A stretch of DNA of 64,000 bases. It comes from Armatimonadota bacterium (lineage in GTDB: Bacteria > Armatimonadota > UBA5829 > DTJY01). The stretch is taken from positions 1 to 64,000 of the forward strand of contig JARYMF010000008.1 in NCBI GenBank assembly GCA_029907255.1. Reading direction: 5' to 3'. The position numbers and the translations under genes were made by a program. Positions 25,407 to 34,692 of this stretch are shown here, piece after piece; within the stretch, counting starts at the first letter, position 1, and each line of letters opens with the position of its first letter. A model generated the notes under the pieces. It saw only the letters and a program-made list of their open reading frames with translations. It had not been told where the DNA came from and did no database searches.

Positions 25407-27722
25407 ATGCACATCAGCAGACTTCGCAATAAACTTTTTTTAACTGGTTTATTGATTGCAACACCGTTTGTTGTTTGCATTATCCTCATCCAGATATTCC
25501 ACTTCAAAGAAGAAGTCAATAATGCAATTAAGGACCAGCAAGAAGTTGCAGGTGATATCGCACAAGCATATTCTAGCTACGTGGAAGAAATATTAGTATT
25601 GGAGAGTATTCTCGGCGAAAGGATAACCGAACAACCTGGAATTTCTCCATCCCAACTCCGGCACAACCTGCTGGATATTGTACTCTTTTGCCCAAAGGTG
25701 AAGCACATAGCCGTGGCTGACCCAAATGGTAGGGTAATTGCTAGTAACATCCCGCAAATGGAAGGCATGAATATCTTCCAATTTCTGGAAATAAAGCAAG
25801 AGCCTGCACGCAAAGTCTTACTTAGTAGTTCTTTTTATATGAAACCTTTAAATGCTGAGGTTTTTGCTATTTCTTTTCCAGTTCAAGATAAAAATAGACG
25901 GCTCTCTTGCGTAATTAGCGCATTGGTGGATGAGGAATCGATCAAGCAGTCTATAGTGGGACGCATGATGAACTCTGGGATGGTTGTTATTACGGATTCC
26001 AAAGGTGTGATAGCTGTTAAGAATAACATTGGGAGAAATTTCCCTGGTCGCCAATGCTGGTTGCATTTACCTCCTATACGCGAGGCACTTAGAGGTAGGT
26101 CGGTGATGGTTGAAAAGTTTCGGATGCCTTCGGGTCCGGTAGTGCTTGGAGCGGTGGAGCCAATTCGGGAGTTTAATTGGGCGGTAGGAGTGTTTTATCC
26201 TAGGGAAGACGTTGTTGGTCCTGTGCGCCGCAAAGCTGCAGTGTGGTTATTACTTACCCTGCTGTTTGTTGGGATTGCCCTGGGTGTTACGGGTTATCTG
26301 GGTAATTTATTAAGCAAGCCTTTGCTTGATTTGGTCGAGGCGGCACGGGCTTTTCAGGCAGGCGATATGAGCGTGCGAGCAGATGTTCGTACCGGCGACG
26401 AGATACAGCTTTTGGGGCAGAGCTTTAACGAAATGGCGGCGACGCTCCAGGAGCGCACAAACGAGTTGCACGAAGCTTTGCGGTCAGAGCAGGGCCGTAC
26501 TGCCGAGACATCTACTTTGTATACTGTAGCCCAAGGACTAATAGTTGCTGCAAATCTTAGTGAACGCCTGGAAATTATTGCGAGATCTCTAGCATCTTTT
26601 TGTAAACTTAAACGTTGTACTATTTTTCTCAGGCGTGGCGACAGGTTGATAGCCAGCGCTGGGTGGGGATTAATTCATCCTGAGTTGGTACATGGAATTA
26701 CGATAGATCTTTCAGAATCGGCTCAATTGGAACAAGAAGCCATATTAGCGGGGAAGCCGGTCATCATTGAGGATATTACCAACTGCGGTGTTTTGCCTAT
26801 CGAATTTATTAATAGTGTGAATTTAAAAGGGGGGCTGTTGCTCCCGCTAGTGAGAAGGCATCATGTGGTTGGCATTGCATTCCTTGATAATCCGGGAGAG
26901 GTGCCAATTTTAGACCAACAAATACTAGACGGTGCCAGGCAGCTTGCAGATCTTGCCGCTATTGCTATTGAACATGCAATGGCTTCCCAAAAGCAGCGCA
27001 ATATAGCCGAGGCGCTTCAAAGCAGTATGCTTCCGACAATTCCTTCTAGCATTGGGGTTTTTAGTTTAGCCTGCCGCTACTATCCTGCTTTAGAGGAAGC
27101 CGAGCTTGGAGGGGATTTTTATGATTTGTTGGCACTCCCAGGGGGTCGGATGGGACTAGTTATCGCGGACGTGGCGGGCAAAGGGCTTGAGGCCGCTGTA
27201 TACACAGCAATGGGTAAGTATACGCTCCGAGCGTTCTTGTCCGAAGAGAACTTTCCTAGTTCAGCGCTTACTCGCACTAACAATGCTTTGGTTCGAACAA
27301 CCCAGGAGTGGGGATTTGTCACGATGTTTCATGGCATACTCGATGTGGAAAATGGCCAGTTAGTTTATTCTAATGCTGGTCACCCACCTGCAATACTTGC
27401 TCGCGAGTCTGGCGAGATTGTAATGCTACCCGCAGGAGACCGCCAACCTCCCCTCGGCATCTTCCCCGATATTAAGTATGTTGATGAAACATTGGATATT
27501 TTGCCAGATGAGATACTCGTATGCTATACCGATGGAATAATAGAAGCCAGACGCGATGGTGAGCAGTTCAGCATCGAGAGATTAGCAAGCGTGATAGCAG
27601 ACCATAAGAATGAGAGCCCAAACCAGATTGCTGATGCCATTTACGAAAGCATAATTGACTTTTCTCAAGGTGTTCTACAGGATGATATTGCTCTAATGGT
27701 GTTGAAGCGCGAACAGACTTAG
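25407..27722 (+). CDS. Membrane sensor with HAMP, GAF and SpoIIE-type PP2C phosphatase domains
   Basis: The 771-residue signalling protein has an N-terminal membrane helix (residues 9-27), an extracytoplasmic Cache-like sensor domain (about 30-275) and a second helix (about 277-300). A HAMP linker follows (KPLLDLVEAARAFQAGDMSVR...GQSFNEMA), then a GAF domain (about 365-520) and a C-terminal SpoIIE/PP2C phosphatase (about 545-768). The metal-binding motifs EAELGGDFYDLL, VIADVAGKGLEAA, NAGHPPAIL and CYTDGIIEARR are all intact. Such proteins dephosphorylate anti-anti-sigma factors in response to signals, in partner-switching systems. No anti-sigma or anti-anti-sigma partner gene lies nearby. The upstream 206-bp spacer has no clear promoter. 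Confidence 0.92.
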   Translation: MHISRLRNKLFLTGLLIATPFVVCIILIQIFHFKEEVNNAIKDQQEVAGDIAQAYSSYVEEILVLESILGERITEQPGISPSQLRHNLLDIVLFCPKVKHIAVADPNGRVIASNIPQMEGMNIFQFLEIKQEPARKVLLSSSFYMKPLNAEVFAISFPVQDKNRRLSCVISALVDEESIKQSIVGRMMNSGMVVITDSKGVIAVKNNIGRNFPGRQCWLHLPPIREALRGRSVMVEKFRMPSGPVVLGAVEPIREFNWAVGVFYPREDVVGPVRRKAAVWLLLTLLFVGIALGVTGYLGNLLSKPLLDLVEAARAFQAGDMSVRADVRTGDEIQLLGQSFNEMAATLQERTNELHEALRSEQGRTAETSTLYTVAQGLIVAANLSERLEIIARSLASFCKLKRCTIFLRRGDRLIASAGWGLIHPELVHGITIDLSESAQLEQEAILAGKPVIIEDITNCGVLPIEFINSVNLKGGLLLPLVRRHHVVGIAFLDNPGEVPILDQQILDGARQLADLAAIAIEHAMASQKQRNIAEALQSSMLPTIPSSIGVFSLACRYYPALEEAELGGDFYDLLALPGGRMGLVIADVAGKGLEAAVYTAMGKYTLRAFLSEENFPSSALTRTNNALVRTTQEWGFVTMFHGILDVENGQLVYSNAGHPPAILARESGEIVMLPAGDRQPPLGIFPDIKYVDETLDILPDEILVCYTDGIIEARRDGEQFSIERLASVIADHKNESPNQIADAIYESIIDFSQGVLQDDIALMVLKREQT

Positions 27723-27738
27723 GTCAAGCATTTAGGTT

Positions 27739-29421
27739 TTACTTGCTTACTTCCTCAATCAATCGCTTGCGAGCTTCGCGAAACTCTGATGGGTCGAGTG
27801 TGTAGTCGGTCATGGTTCGGACGACGGAATTGCAAATTTGTCGTGCTTTCCGAGGGTGCTTTTTCTCTAGCAACTTCAGAAGCTCGAAATCCTCAACTCC
27901 ATCGCGGAGCGCCTCAAGTCTGATTGAACTCATAGGTCCTCGCTTCCCTGGATATACGATGTGTGAATCCCCGGGCGGCAGCCAGTCCGATTGCCAGTCA
28001 GTATACGGATCACCACGCCAGTAGTTGAACCCCCAGTGTAGATAGCCGGTAAGACCGTACTTGAAGTTCAACCAATGGAGCAGCCGCGTTCTGATGAGCT
28101 GAAAATCAAGCAAACGATTCATATACTTGCCCTTTGGGGTAAGACAGGTGTAAAACCATACTTCCTCGCCTAATGCTTGCCTTTCGCGGAAAAACTTCAT
28201 GTGGCTTTCGAAGTGTTGAGGGAGCGGTACCCATATGTCAATTGCGCCAGCAATTTCATTCGCCATGCATGCGTCGATGATTCTAAGCTTGGGTGCAAAT
28301 TCCCGTACCCAAGATGATAATTTTTTGTAACTTTCCGCATTAGCTGGGATTGGTTCATCGGCAAGGTGCTGAATGTAAATGCCAATCCATCCTTTTTCTT
28401 CCAAATGCTTTTGAAGCGCGGGCATGAACCAAGAAAGGAACTGTCGCTCCTCTTCGGATGTAGTTTTAATTTTAGGATTTGGCTTAATTGAACCATCTGG
28501 GTTATAAATCCGAGGCCAATGAGCATCAAAGTCTGTTGCCTCCCATTCGCTCCTCCCACCGAGGTGACCACCCTCGATTGTTCCGATGACTCCAGCTTTC
28601 TTAAAAAGCTCGACCCAACTGTCAAAGCGTGAGAAATCAAGTGTTCGGTTGCCGCTACTGTCATAGTGCACAGCAATCAGATCCATGATTGGGGTAATAA
28701 CTACGTTCTGGCGATGTTCGGCCATGCATCTTGCATAAGCCTCAAGCATCTTCCAATATGGCTCACTCCACATTTCCAGCCCGTGAAACTTAGCAATATT
28801 GCCGTGAGAAAACCAGTTGGTGAGGTACAGCGTTCGTTCGTCAGGCAGTGTTGCAGGGTAAACTTTGACTTCTAGGGGGACGTTGGATTTGGTGGAATCT
28901 GCTTCGATTGTTATTTCGCCCTTATAAATTCCCGGCTCGGCGTTCTTCGGAACATAAATCGTGAACCAAATTGGCTGATTTTGGCTTGCTTTGACCGAGA
29001 CCGATTTTGCTTCGAGGAGAACATCTGGTATGTCTGACGGCGCTTGAGTAATGAGATATTCAGGTGGCGTTTCAGGAGTACCTTTCTCGATGTGCACGTA
29101 GCCTAAGAAGTGTGTTTCAACGCGTGGAGCTACCTTCGACGGACCGGTGAGTTGCGAGACTTTTACAGTGAGGTTATCTATGTTCCTATCTGGCGTGACA
29201 ACCAACTGTGCGGATTCGTATTCGTTGCGAACAGCATCTACTTTTACCGCGGCTGGGGCATCCGATGCGGGAGTATTCGGAAATATTTTTATCAATGAAT
29301 CCACTGTCCAGACTTTTAATATGGGTTCTGCAGGCATTTTTTCCACCCCTTCGGCGCGAATGTTGAATGCGGCAAGCGCAAGTAGTATGCAGACAGGTAA
29401 AACAATCCTTCTTATAACCAT
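27739..29421 (-). CDS. Secreted DUF4091 glycoside-hydrolase-like protein
   Basis: The 560-residue protein has a signal peptide (residues 1-23, ending NIRAEG), an N-terminal beta-sandwich region (about 35-195) and a C-terminal DUF4091-type barrel region (IRTRLLHWLNFKYGLTGYLHWGFNYWRGDPY, GPMSSIRLEALRDGVEDFELLKLL). The last segment is a hallmark of DUF4091, found in carbohydrate-active proteins of Armatimonadota, Planctomycetes and Bacteroidetes. Its catalytic activity has not been firmly assigned. It is probably periplasmic or extracellular and acts on glycans. It is convergent with the phosphatase gene, 16 bp apart. Confidence 0.85.
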   Translation of the reverse strand: MVIRRIVLPVCILLALAAFNIRAEGVEKMPAEPILKVWTVDSLIKIFPNTPASDAPAAVKVDAVRNEYESAQLVVTPDRNIDNLTVKVSQLTGPSKVAPRVETHFLGYVHIEKGTPETPPEYLITQAPSDIPDVLLEAKSVSVKASQNQPIWFTIYVPKNAEPGIYKGEITIEADSTKSNVPLEVKVYPATLPDERTLYLTNWFSHGNIAKFHGLEMWSEPYWKMLEAYARCMAEHRQNVVITPIMDLIAVHYDSSGNRTLDFSRFDSWVELFKKAGVIGTIEGGHLGGRSEWEATDFDAHWPRIYNPDGSIKPNPKIKTTSEEERQFLSWFMPALQKHLEEKGWIGIYIQHLADEPIPANAESYKKLSSWVREFAPKLRIIDACMANEIAGAIDIWVPLPQHFESHMKFFRERQALGEEVWFYTCLTPKGKYMNRLLDFQLIRTRLLHWLNFKYGLTGYLHWGFNYWRGDPYTDWQSDWLPPGDSHIVYPGKRGPMSSIRLEALRDGVEDFELLKLLEKKHPRKARQICNSVVRTMTDYTLDPSEFREARKRLIEEVSK

Positions 29422-29475
29422 GGTAACGTCACCCTAAGAATTTTCTCCGGCGGAATAGGGAATCCTTTTTATTTT

Positions 29476-29524
29476 AAAAGAAAAGGGCCAGCCGGGTCCG
29501 GCTGAACCGGCCTCGGGTGGCCCT
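29476..29524 (-). terminator. Intrinsic terminator of the porD-like gene
   Basis: On the minus strand, AGGGCCA (29524-29518) pairs with TGGCCCT (29490-29484), with additional internal GC pairing, and is followed by TTTTCTTTT. It separates the ferredoxin gene from the DUF4091 gene downstream. Confidence 0.75.
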
Positions 29525-29546
29525 CAAGCAATGAAGGAAGACCGCG

Positions 29547-29891
29547 CTACTTCCCTCTAAACTCGGCTTCTGGAACCATTTTGTATGCCTTTACCTTTGG
29601 TGGACACTCCTCAGCGCAGATTCCACATCCCTTGCAGTGGTCTAGGTCTATTCCTGTAATTTTGCCTTCTTCGTTCACGAGAATTGCGCTGTCGGGACAA
29701 TATGCCCAGCAGATTAAGCAGTGAATGCATTTTTCTGCATCCCAAACTGGGCGCTGAGTACGCCAATCACCTGTCTTGTATTTTGCCGCTGTGCCACTTT
29801 CGGTAACCAATCCTGCCTCAGGAAGTTCCCGCCAGCAGGGTTCCTTGGTCTCGGGCATTTTCTTTAGTTTGTCGTTAACATTAACTGCCAT
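29547..29891 (-). CDS. porD: PorD-like 2[4Fe-4S] ferredoxin (2-oxoacid:ferredoxin oxidoreductase delta-subunit type)
   Basis: The 114-residue protein has two CxxCxxCxxxC motifs, CIHCLICWAYCP and CKGCGICAEECP, each binding a 4Fe-4S cluster. The N-terminal GDWRTQRPVWDAEKC region is typical of the delta subunit of pyruvate or 2-oxoisovalerate:ferredoxin oxidoreductases, which passes electrons from the catalytic subunits. The start at 29891 is preferred to 29924 because it has an AGGAGA site at the right distance. No alpha, beta or gamma subunit gene is adjacent: a terminator follows it and a radical SAM gene with its own signals precedes it. It therefore stands alone. Confidence 0.8.
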   Translation of the reverse strand: MAVNVNDKLKKMPETKEPCWRELPEAGLVTESGTAAKYKTGDWRTQRPVWDAEKCIHCLICWAYCPDSAILVNEEGKITGIDLDHCKGCGICAEECPPKVKAYKMVPEAEFRGK

Positions 29892-30061
29892 AAGGCTTCT
29901 CCTGAAGTGATATATGCGTTGCAAATTTAGCTTCCACCGTCTGTCGAGGGTGGTTCCGCAGGTTCGCTAACACCATCTGAAAAATGTACAGGCAAACCCG
30001 CGTTAGTCTACCAGATTTACTCGATTTGGTCAAGCGATGCTTTTGTTTTTCAAGTCAACTA

Positions 30062-31369
30062 CTAATTACGGAATCGATTGACTAAGCCGATGGTTTTTCC
30101 TATGGCATTGGTTATGCCGTAGATTAGCCTAAACCACTTGTCCTTAAATACATAGTCCATGTCCAAGCCTTTTTCGCGAAGCAAGCCTTCCTCTCGGAGT
30201 TTCTCAATTAGAGGTACCCCGCCGTAAAGAGTGAGTTTAGTGGTATATAAGAAAGGTAATTTTGAGAAGCTATCTTGAAGCTTCATCTCCCGAATAAAGT
30301 CTATATTTTGGAGTAGCTCATTTAAAGTTACGTAAGGGTCAAGCATAATCAACCCAGCATGTATATTGATTCCTAGTTTTCTTACAAGCTCTATGGCGCG
30401 CCGGCTTTGCTCGACCGTTATTTTCTTATTATACGTATCCAGCTGGCGCTGGACGCCGGATTCGACTCCGAGAAATACCCTTGTAAGACCAACTTCTTTG
30501 AGTTTTCGGAGAATTCCCTCATCTGCCTCATCTACTCGGCATTCAATTGTAAAGGTGAAGTCGAGCTTACGCGCTTTCATCTCGTCAATAATTCGAAGTA
30601 CCCTTTCCTTATTCTTTGCTCCTGGGCCAATGAAGTTGTCGTCCGAGAACACGAACTCCCGAACGCCTGTCTCATTAATTACTTTTTCAATTTCGTCTAA
30701 GATGTTAGCGGCGCTCCTGTATCTTGGAGCACGACCACCATGCAGCCCATAGAAGCTGTGGATTGAGCAAAAGGCACAACGGTGGTAGCATCCACGGCTT
30801 CCGGAGATTAGCGCAGGCATTTTCGGTGTCATCCGCGCAAGCTCGTCACGCGCAGGAAACGGCAGGCTGTCGAGGTCTTGGACTAATGGCGGCATAGGGT
30901 TTAGCACTGGCTTGTTGCCGTTGAGATAAGCTATTCCTGGAGTGTCGTGCCAGTCCTCGCCTCGCGAAATCCGCCCAAATACTTCGCTTGCTGTTATCTC
31001 ACCTTCACCTCTTACGAGGAAGTCGAACTCAGGACATGCGGTCAAGATTTTTTCGGCTGAGAATGTCGGAAGATAGCCACCTGCGCAGATGATGGCGTTC
31101 TTTTTCTTTTTCCGTACTTGTTTTGCGATGGTGAGTAGATTATGCCTGTGGACATCATATGCGGTGATTCCAAGGCAATCGAAGTCGCGAGAGACCACCT
31201 CGGCGATGGTTTCACCCAGCTTCATTCGCCTGAGGTATGCATCTAACATTTCAACATCATGCCCATCCCGGCGGAGCACAGCGGCGATATATCCCATCCC
31301 GAGGCTCTCGGTGTGCCGGGTAGGTGGTTCCTTGCCATCCATTGGTGGATTGAGGAGCAAAACCTTCAT
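30062..31369 (-). CDS. B12-binding radical SAM protein
   Basis: The 435-residue protein has an N-terminal cobalamin-binding Rossmann domain (about 1-140; MKVLLLNPPMDGKEPP, LGMGYIAAVLRRDGHDVEMLDAY), a radical SAM barrel with the cluster motif GCYHRCAFCSIHSFYG (CxxxCxxC), and a C-terminal region of unknown role. Members of this class typically methylate unactivated carbons or phosphinates, or rearrange rings, in cofactor, lipid or natural-product synthesis. No substrate is suggested by the neighbours. The start at 31369 has an AGGAG site. It is transcribed alone. Confidence 0.88.
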   Translation of the reverse strand: MKVLLLNPPMDGKEPPTRHTESLGMGYIAAVLRRDGHDVEMLDAYLRRMKLGETIAEVVSRDFDCLGITAYDVHRHNLLTIAKQVRKKKKNAIICAGGYLPTFSAEKILTACPEFDFLVRGEGEITASEVFGRISRGEDWHDTPGIAYLNGNKPVLNPMPPLVQDLDSLPFPARDELARMTPKMPALISGSRGCYHRCAFCSIHSFYGLHGGRAPRYRSAANILDEIEKVINETGVREFVFSDDNFIGPGAKNKERVLRIIDEMKARKLDFTFTIECRVDEADEGILRKLKEVGLTRVFLGVESGVQRQLDTYNKKITVEQSRRAIELVRKLGINIHAGLIMLDPYVTLNELLQNIDFIREMKLQDSFSKLPFLYTTKLTLYGGVPLIEKLREEGLLREKGLDMDYVFKDKWFRLIYGITNAIGKTIGLVNRFRN

Positions 31370-31395
31370 GGTTGTCTATCTCCTGGTTTGGTATA

Positions 31396-31442
31396 TTATC
31401 TTTTTAAGATAAAAGTTATAATACTCCACTGCTGCTTGTCGA
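31396..31442 (-). promoter_or_regulatory. Possible promoter and palindromic operator of the B12-radical SAM gene
   Basis: On the minus strand, TCGACA (31442-31437) and TATAAC (31420-31415) are 16 nt apart. Between the -10 and the gene lies a perfect palindrome, TTATCTT-N3-AAGATAA (31396-31412), which could bind a regulator. Confidence 0.4.
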
Positions 31443-31755
31443 GCATTTTCTTTGCGATTGCTAGAGCTCAGAACTCTCCAGCGACCGCTTGAAGTAACCC
31501 AAGCAATTGCTTAGCCCAATGTCGTCGCCACAAGTTGTGCACATCACATTTTCGAATCAGCTCCTTTTAGGAGGTTTGCTACACCTATGAAGAATATAGC
31601 AATTAGGATATCAATATCACTCTCAAGCAAAACCTCAAGGGAAGCTTTGAATGCTATAATAACATATTTTTTAGGAATTGTATCCTAAGCTAGGTTATTT
31701 CTTAGCGTTTATATAAGCGCTCACTTGGCAAAAATTATGATGGGATAATTTTCAT
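31443..31755. other. Spacer between two divergent genes, no gene seen
   Basis: This is the middle of a 464-bp divergent spacer. It contains an isolated TTAGGAGG (31568-31575), an imperfect 18-bp palindrome around AGCGTTTATATAAGCGCT (31704-31721) and two CTCAAG half-sites (31622-31627, 31634-31639) resembling halves of the HspR operator. There is no open frame or RNA I can support. Confidence 0.4.
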
Positions 31756-31801
31756 AAGTGATGAAAAATCACTTGACAATACTACACTCAAGTGGTATAA
31801 T
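31756..31801 (+). promoter_or_regulatory. clpB promoter with HAIR-type (HspR) operator
   Basis: TTGACA (31773-31778) and TATAAT (31796-31801) are exactly 17 nt apart. CTTGACA-N7-ACTCAAG (31772-31792) fills the space between and over the -35, matching the HspR inverted repeat CTTGAGT-N7-ACTCAAG at 12 of 14 positions; the extended arms CACTTGA and TCAAGTG are perfectly symmetrical. A second inverted repeat, AAGTGAT-N5-ATCACTT (31756-31774), overlaps its left arm. Binding of HspR here would block RNA polymerase. Confidence 0.75.
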
Positions 31802-31833
31802 ACAAACACAAGCAAGTCGAGGGAGAGAAAACT

Positions 31834-34461
31834 ATGAGATTAGACAAGTTTACTCTGAAGGCTCAGGAAGCGCTCCAAGAAGCGCAGAGTATTGCAGATG
31901 AAAACGGCCACCAGGAAATAGGAGCAGAACATCTCCTCCTTGCACTTCTCAGGCAAGGAGAAGGTATTGTCACGCCTATTTTGCAAAAGATTGGAGTGAA
32001 TCCAAAAGCCGTTCAGCTCCAAATCGAGGGCGTGCTGGATAGAATGCCCAAGGTTGGTGGTGTTACAGGGACTCAGTATATCTCGCCTACGCTCAAGACT
32101 GTTTTGGATAAAGCGTGGGACGAGGCCCAACGAATGAAGGATGAGTATATTAGCACAGAACACATGCTTGTGGCACTTTCTGAATCGCAGGGCGAGGCTG
32201 GCAATATACTCCGCCGCTTTGGTGCAACAAAGGATAACATATACAGGGCTCTGGCTGAGGTTCGCGGCAGTGCTCGTGTTACCGACCAAAGTCCTGAGGA
32301 GAAATACCAAGCACTAGAGCGGTATGGGCGCGACCTCACCGAAGCAGCACGAAAAGGTAAGCTTGACCCAGTTATTGGCCGTGATGAGGAGATTCGCCGC
32401 GTGATTCAGGTTCTTTCCAGGCGGACGAAAAACAACCCTGTGCTTATAGGCGAGCCAGGCGTTGGCAAAACTGCTATTGTCGAGGGGCTTGCTCAACGCA
32501 TTGTTTCGGGTGATGTTCCAGAAGGACTTAAGGACAAGCGCATTATCGCACTTGACATCGGCGGCATGGTTGCCGGTACGAAGTTCCGAGGCGAATTCGA
32601 GGAACGCATGAAGGCGGTACTTCGCGAGATTGCCGAATCTGAGGGCGAAATCATTCTATTTATTGACGAGTTGCACACAGTTGTGGGTGCAGGCGCAGCT
32701 GAAGGTGCTGTGGATGCATCTAATATGCTAAAGCCAATGCTTGCTCGAGGCGAGCTACGGTGCGTTGGTGCAACTACACTCGACGAATACCGCAAGCACA
32801 TAGAAAAGGACGCCGCCCTTGAACGTCGTTTCCAGCCAATACTTGTTTCCGAGCCAAACGTGGAGGATACAATCGCCATACTTAGGGGTCTCAAGGAACG
32901 CTATGAAGTTCACCATGGCGTTAAGATAAATGACTCTGCGATTGTGGCGGCAGCGACGCTTTCACATAGATATATCGCCGACCGATTCCTGCCAGACAAG
33001 GCAATTGATTTAATCGATGAGGCATGTGCACGTCTGCGCATGGAGATTGACAGCATGCCCACCGAAATAGATGTTATCGAGCGACGAATCCGCCAGCTTG
33101 AAATTGAACGTGAAGCCCTTAAGAAGGAAACCGATAAGTCTGCAAGGGAACGACTAGAAAAGCTGGAGCAGGAGTTGGCTAATCTCCGCGAACAGTCTGC
33201 TGAAATGAAGGCTCATTGGCAGACGGAAAAAGAAATTGTGCAGAGAATTCGGCAAATCAAGGAGCAAATTGAACAGGCGAAGACGGAACTGCAAGCTGCC
33301 GAGCGAGATGCAGACCTTCAAAGAGCCGCAGAACTTCGATATGGCGTCATTCTCAATTTGGAAAAGGAACTTGAGGCACAGACTGCGCGCCTAGCGGAAG
33401 TCCAGAAGGACCAAAAGATGCTCAAGGAGGAAGTTGACGCAGAGGATATCGCCGAGGTTGTAAGCAAGTGGACTGGCATTCCTGTGTCAAGAATGCTTGA
33501 AGGCGAGATGCAAAAGCTCGTTCATATGGAGGAGCGATTGAAACTCCGAGTAATAGGTCAGGATGAAGCCATTCAGGCGGTATCGAATGCAGTGCGCCGA
33601 GCAAGGGCTGGCTTGCAGGATCCCAACAGGCCTATAGGAAGCTTTATATTCCTCGGACCCACAGGGGTTGGTAAGACCGAGCTTGCAAGGGCACTAGCCG
33701 AGTTTCTCTTCGACGATGAGAAGGCTTTAATTAGGCTGGATATGTCAGAGTATATGGAGAAACACTCGGTTGCTCGAATGATTGGTGCGCCGCCTGGTTA
33801 TGTTGGTTATGAAGAAGGTGGGCAGCTTACCGAGATGGTCCGCAGGCGGCCCTACAGCGTAATTCTTTTCGATGAAATCGAAAAGGCTCATCCAGACGTA
33901 TTCAATGCGCTCCTGCAGATACTTGATGAAGGGCGCATGACCGACGGCCAGGGTCGCACAGTTGATTTCAAGAACACCGTCATTATAATGACGTCAAACG
34001 TTGGTTCAGCGTACATCCATGAGCACACGCTCGGCTTCCGACGGGGGAATATCCTCCAAGATGATTCCGAGTTTAAGAAAAACGTTATGGATGCGCTCCG
34101 CGAACAATTCCGGCCGGAGTTCTTGAATAGAATAGATGAAATAATTATCTTCAATCCACTAGGCCGTGAGGAAATCAAGCAAATAGTGAATATCCAAATA
34201 GAGCATCTAAAGAAGCGACTGGCTGAGAAGCATCTTTCTATCGAACTGACGGAAGCGGCTAAGGAAGCGCTTGCATCTGAGGGGTTCGACCCAGTATATG
34301 GCGCAAGGCCACTTAAGAGGACAATCCAAAAGCGCATACAGGATCCGCTTGCAATGAAGATACTCTCCGGCGAAATTCGCGAGGGTGAGCACGTGAAGGT
34401 AGACTATACGGACGGCGAGTTTGTTTTCACCCCTGTGATAGAGCCGGAGCTGGTGAGCTAA
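31834..34461 (+). CDS. clpB: ATP-dependent disaggregase ClpB
   Basis: The 875-residue Hsp100 protein has an N-terminal Clp_N repeat pair (1-150), a first AAA+ domain with GEPGVGKTA and [14 protein letters not shown], a long coiled-coil middle domain (about 405-530) and a second AAA+ domain with GPTGVGKTE and [14 protein letters not shown], plus a C-terminal D2-small domain. The long middle domain and total length identify ClpB and not ClpC or ClpA; the ClpP-binding loop is not expected. With DnaK it rescues aggregated proteins after heat stress. The HspR-type operator in its promoter fits heat-shock control. A terminator follows, so it is monocistronic. Confidence 0.95.
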   Translation: MRLDKFTLKAQEALQEAQSIADENGHQEIGAEHLLLALLRQGEGIVTPILQKIGVNPKAVQLQIEGVLDRMPKVGGVTGTQYISPTLKTVLDKAWDEAQRMKDEYISTEHMLVALSESQGEAGNILRRFGATKDNIYRALAEVRGSARVTDQSPEEKYQALERYGRDLTEAARKGKLDPVIGRDEEIRRVIQVLSRRTKNNPVLIGEPGVGKTAIVEGLAQRIVSGDVPEGLKDKRIIALDIGGMVAGTKFRGEFEERMKAVLREIAESEGEIILFIDELHTVVGAGAAEGAVDASNMLKPMLARGELRCVGATTLDEYRKHIEKDAALERRFQPILVSEPNVEDTIAILRGLKERYEVHHGVKINDSAIVAAATLSHRYIADRFLPDKAIDLIDEACARLRMEIDSMPTEIDVIERRIRQLEIEREALKKETDKSARERLEKLEQELANLREQSAEMKAHWQTEKEIVQRIRQIKEQIEQAKTELQAAERDADLQRAAELRYGVILNLEKELEAQTARLAEVQKDQKMLKEEVDAEDIAEVVSKWTGIPVSRMLEGEMQKLVHMEERLKLRVIGQDEAIQAVSNAVRRARAGLQDPNRPIGSFIFLGPTGVGKTELARALAEFLFDDEKALIRLDMSEYMEKHSVARMIGAPPGYVGYEEGGQLTEMVRRRPYSVILFDEIEKAHPDVFNALLQILDEGRMTDGQGRTVDFKNTVIIMTSNVGSAYIHEHTLGFRRGNILQDDSEFKKNVMDALREQFRPEFLNRIDEIIIFNPLGREEIKQIVNIQIEHLKKRLAEKHLSIELTEAAKEALASEGFDPVYGARPLKRTIQKRIQDPLAMKILSGEIREGEHVKVDYTDGEFVFTPVIEPELVS

Positions 34462-34488
34462 ACGTTAGAATAGCCGATATAAGCTAAT

Positions 34489-34518
34489 GGGCGAGCTAAT
34501 AATATGCTCGCCCTTTTT
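34489..34518 (+). terminator. Intrinsic terminator of clpB
   Basis: GGGCGAGC (34489-34496) pairs with GCTCGCCC (34506-34513) around a 9-nt loop, followed by TTTTT. Confidence 0.92.
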
Positions 34519-34692
34519 GTTTTTTTACGCTTGGTTGTTTTGTTAAATCCTTATTTCAAATACTACACTAAAAATGGGCATCGGATAAAGTTTTGCGGCA
34601 AAAAATGCTTTAGAGGTTTGTCCCAGCATCTTTATCAATTGGGCTTTTGAATTTCGCAAGTGCTACTCGTGAAAGCTACTCCTAAGCCGAAT

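Noticed and set aside
31756-31794. CIRCE element (HrcA operator) before clpB
   Set aside because: The inverted repeats do not match TTAGCACTC-N9-GAGTGCTAA; the HspR-type repeat fits much better.
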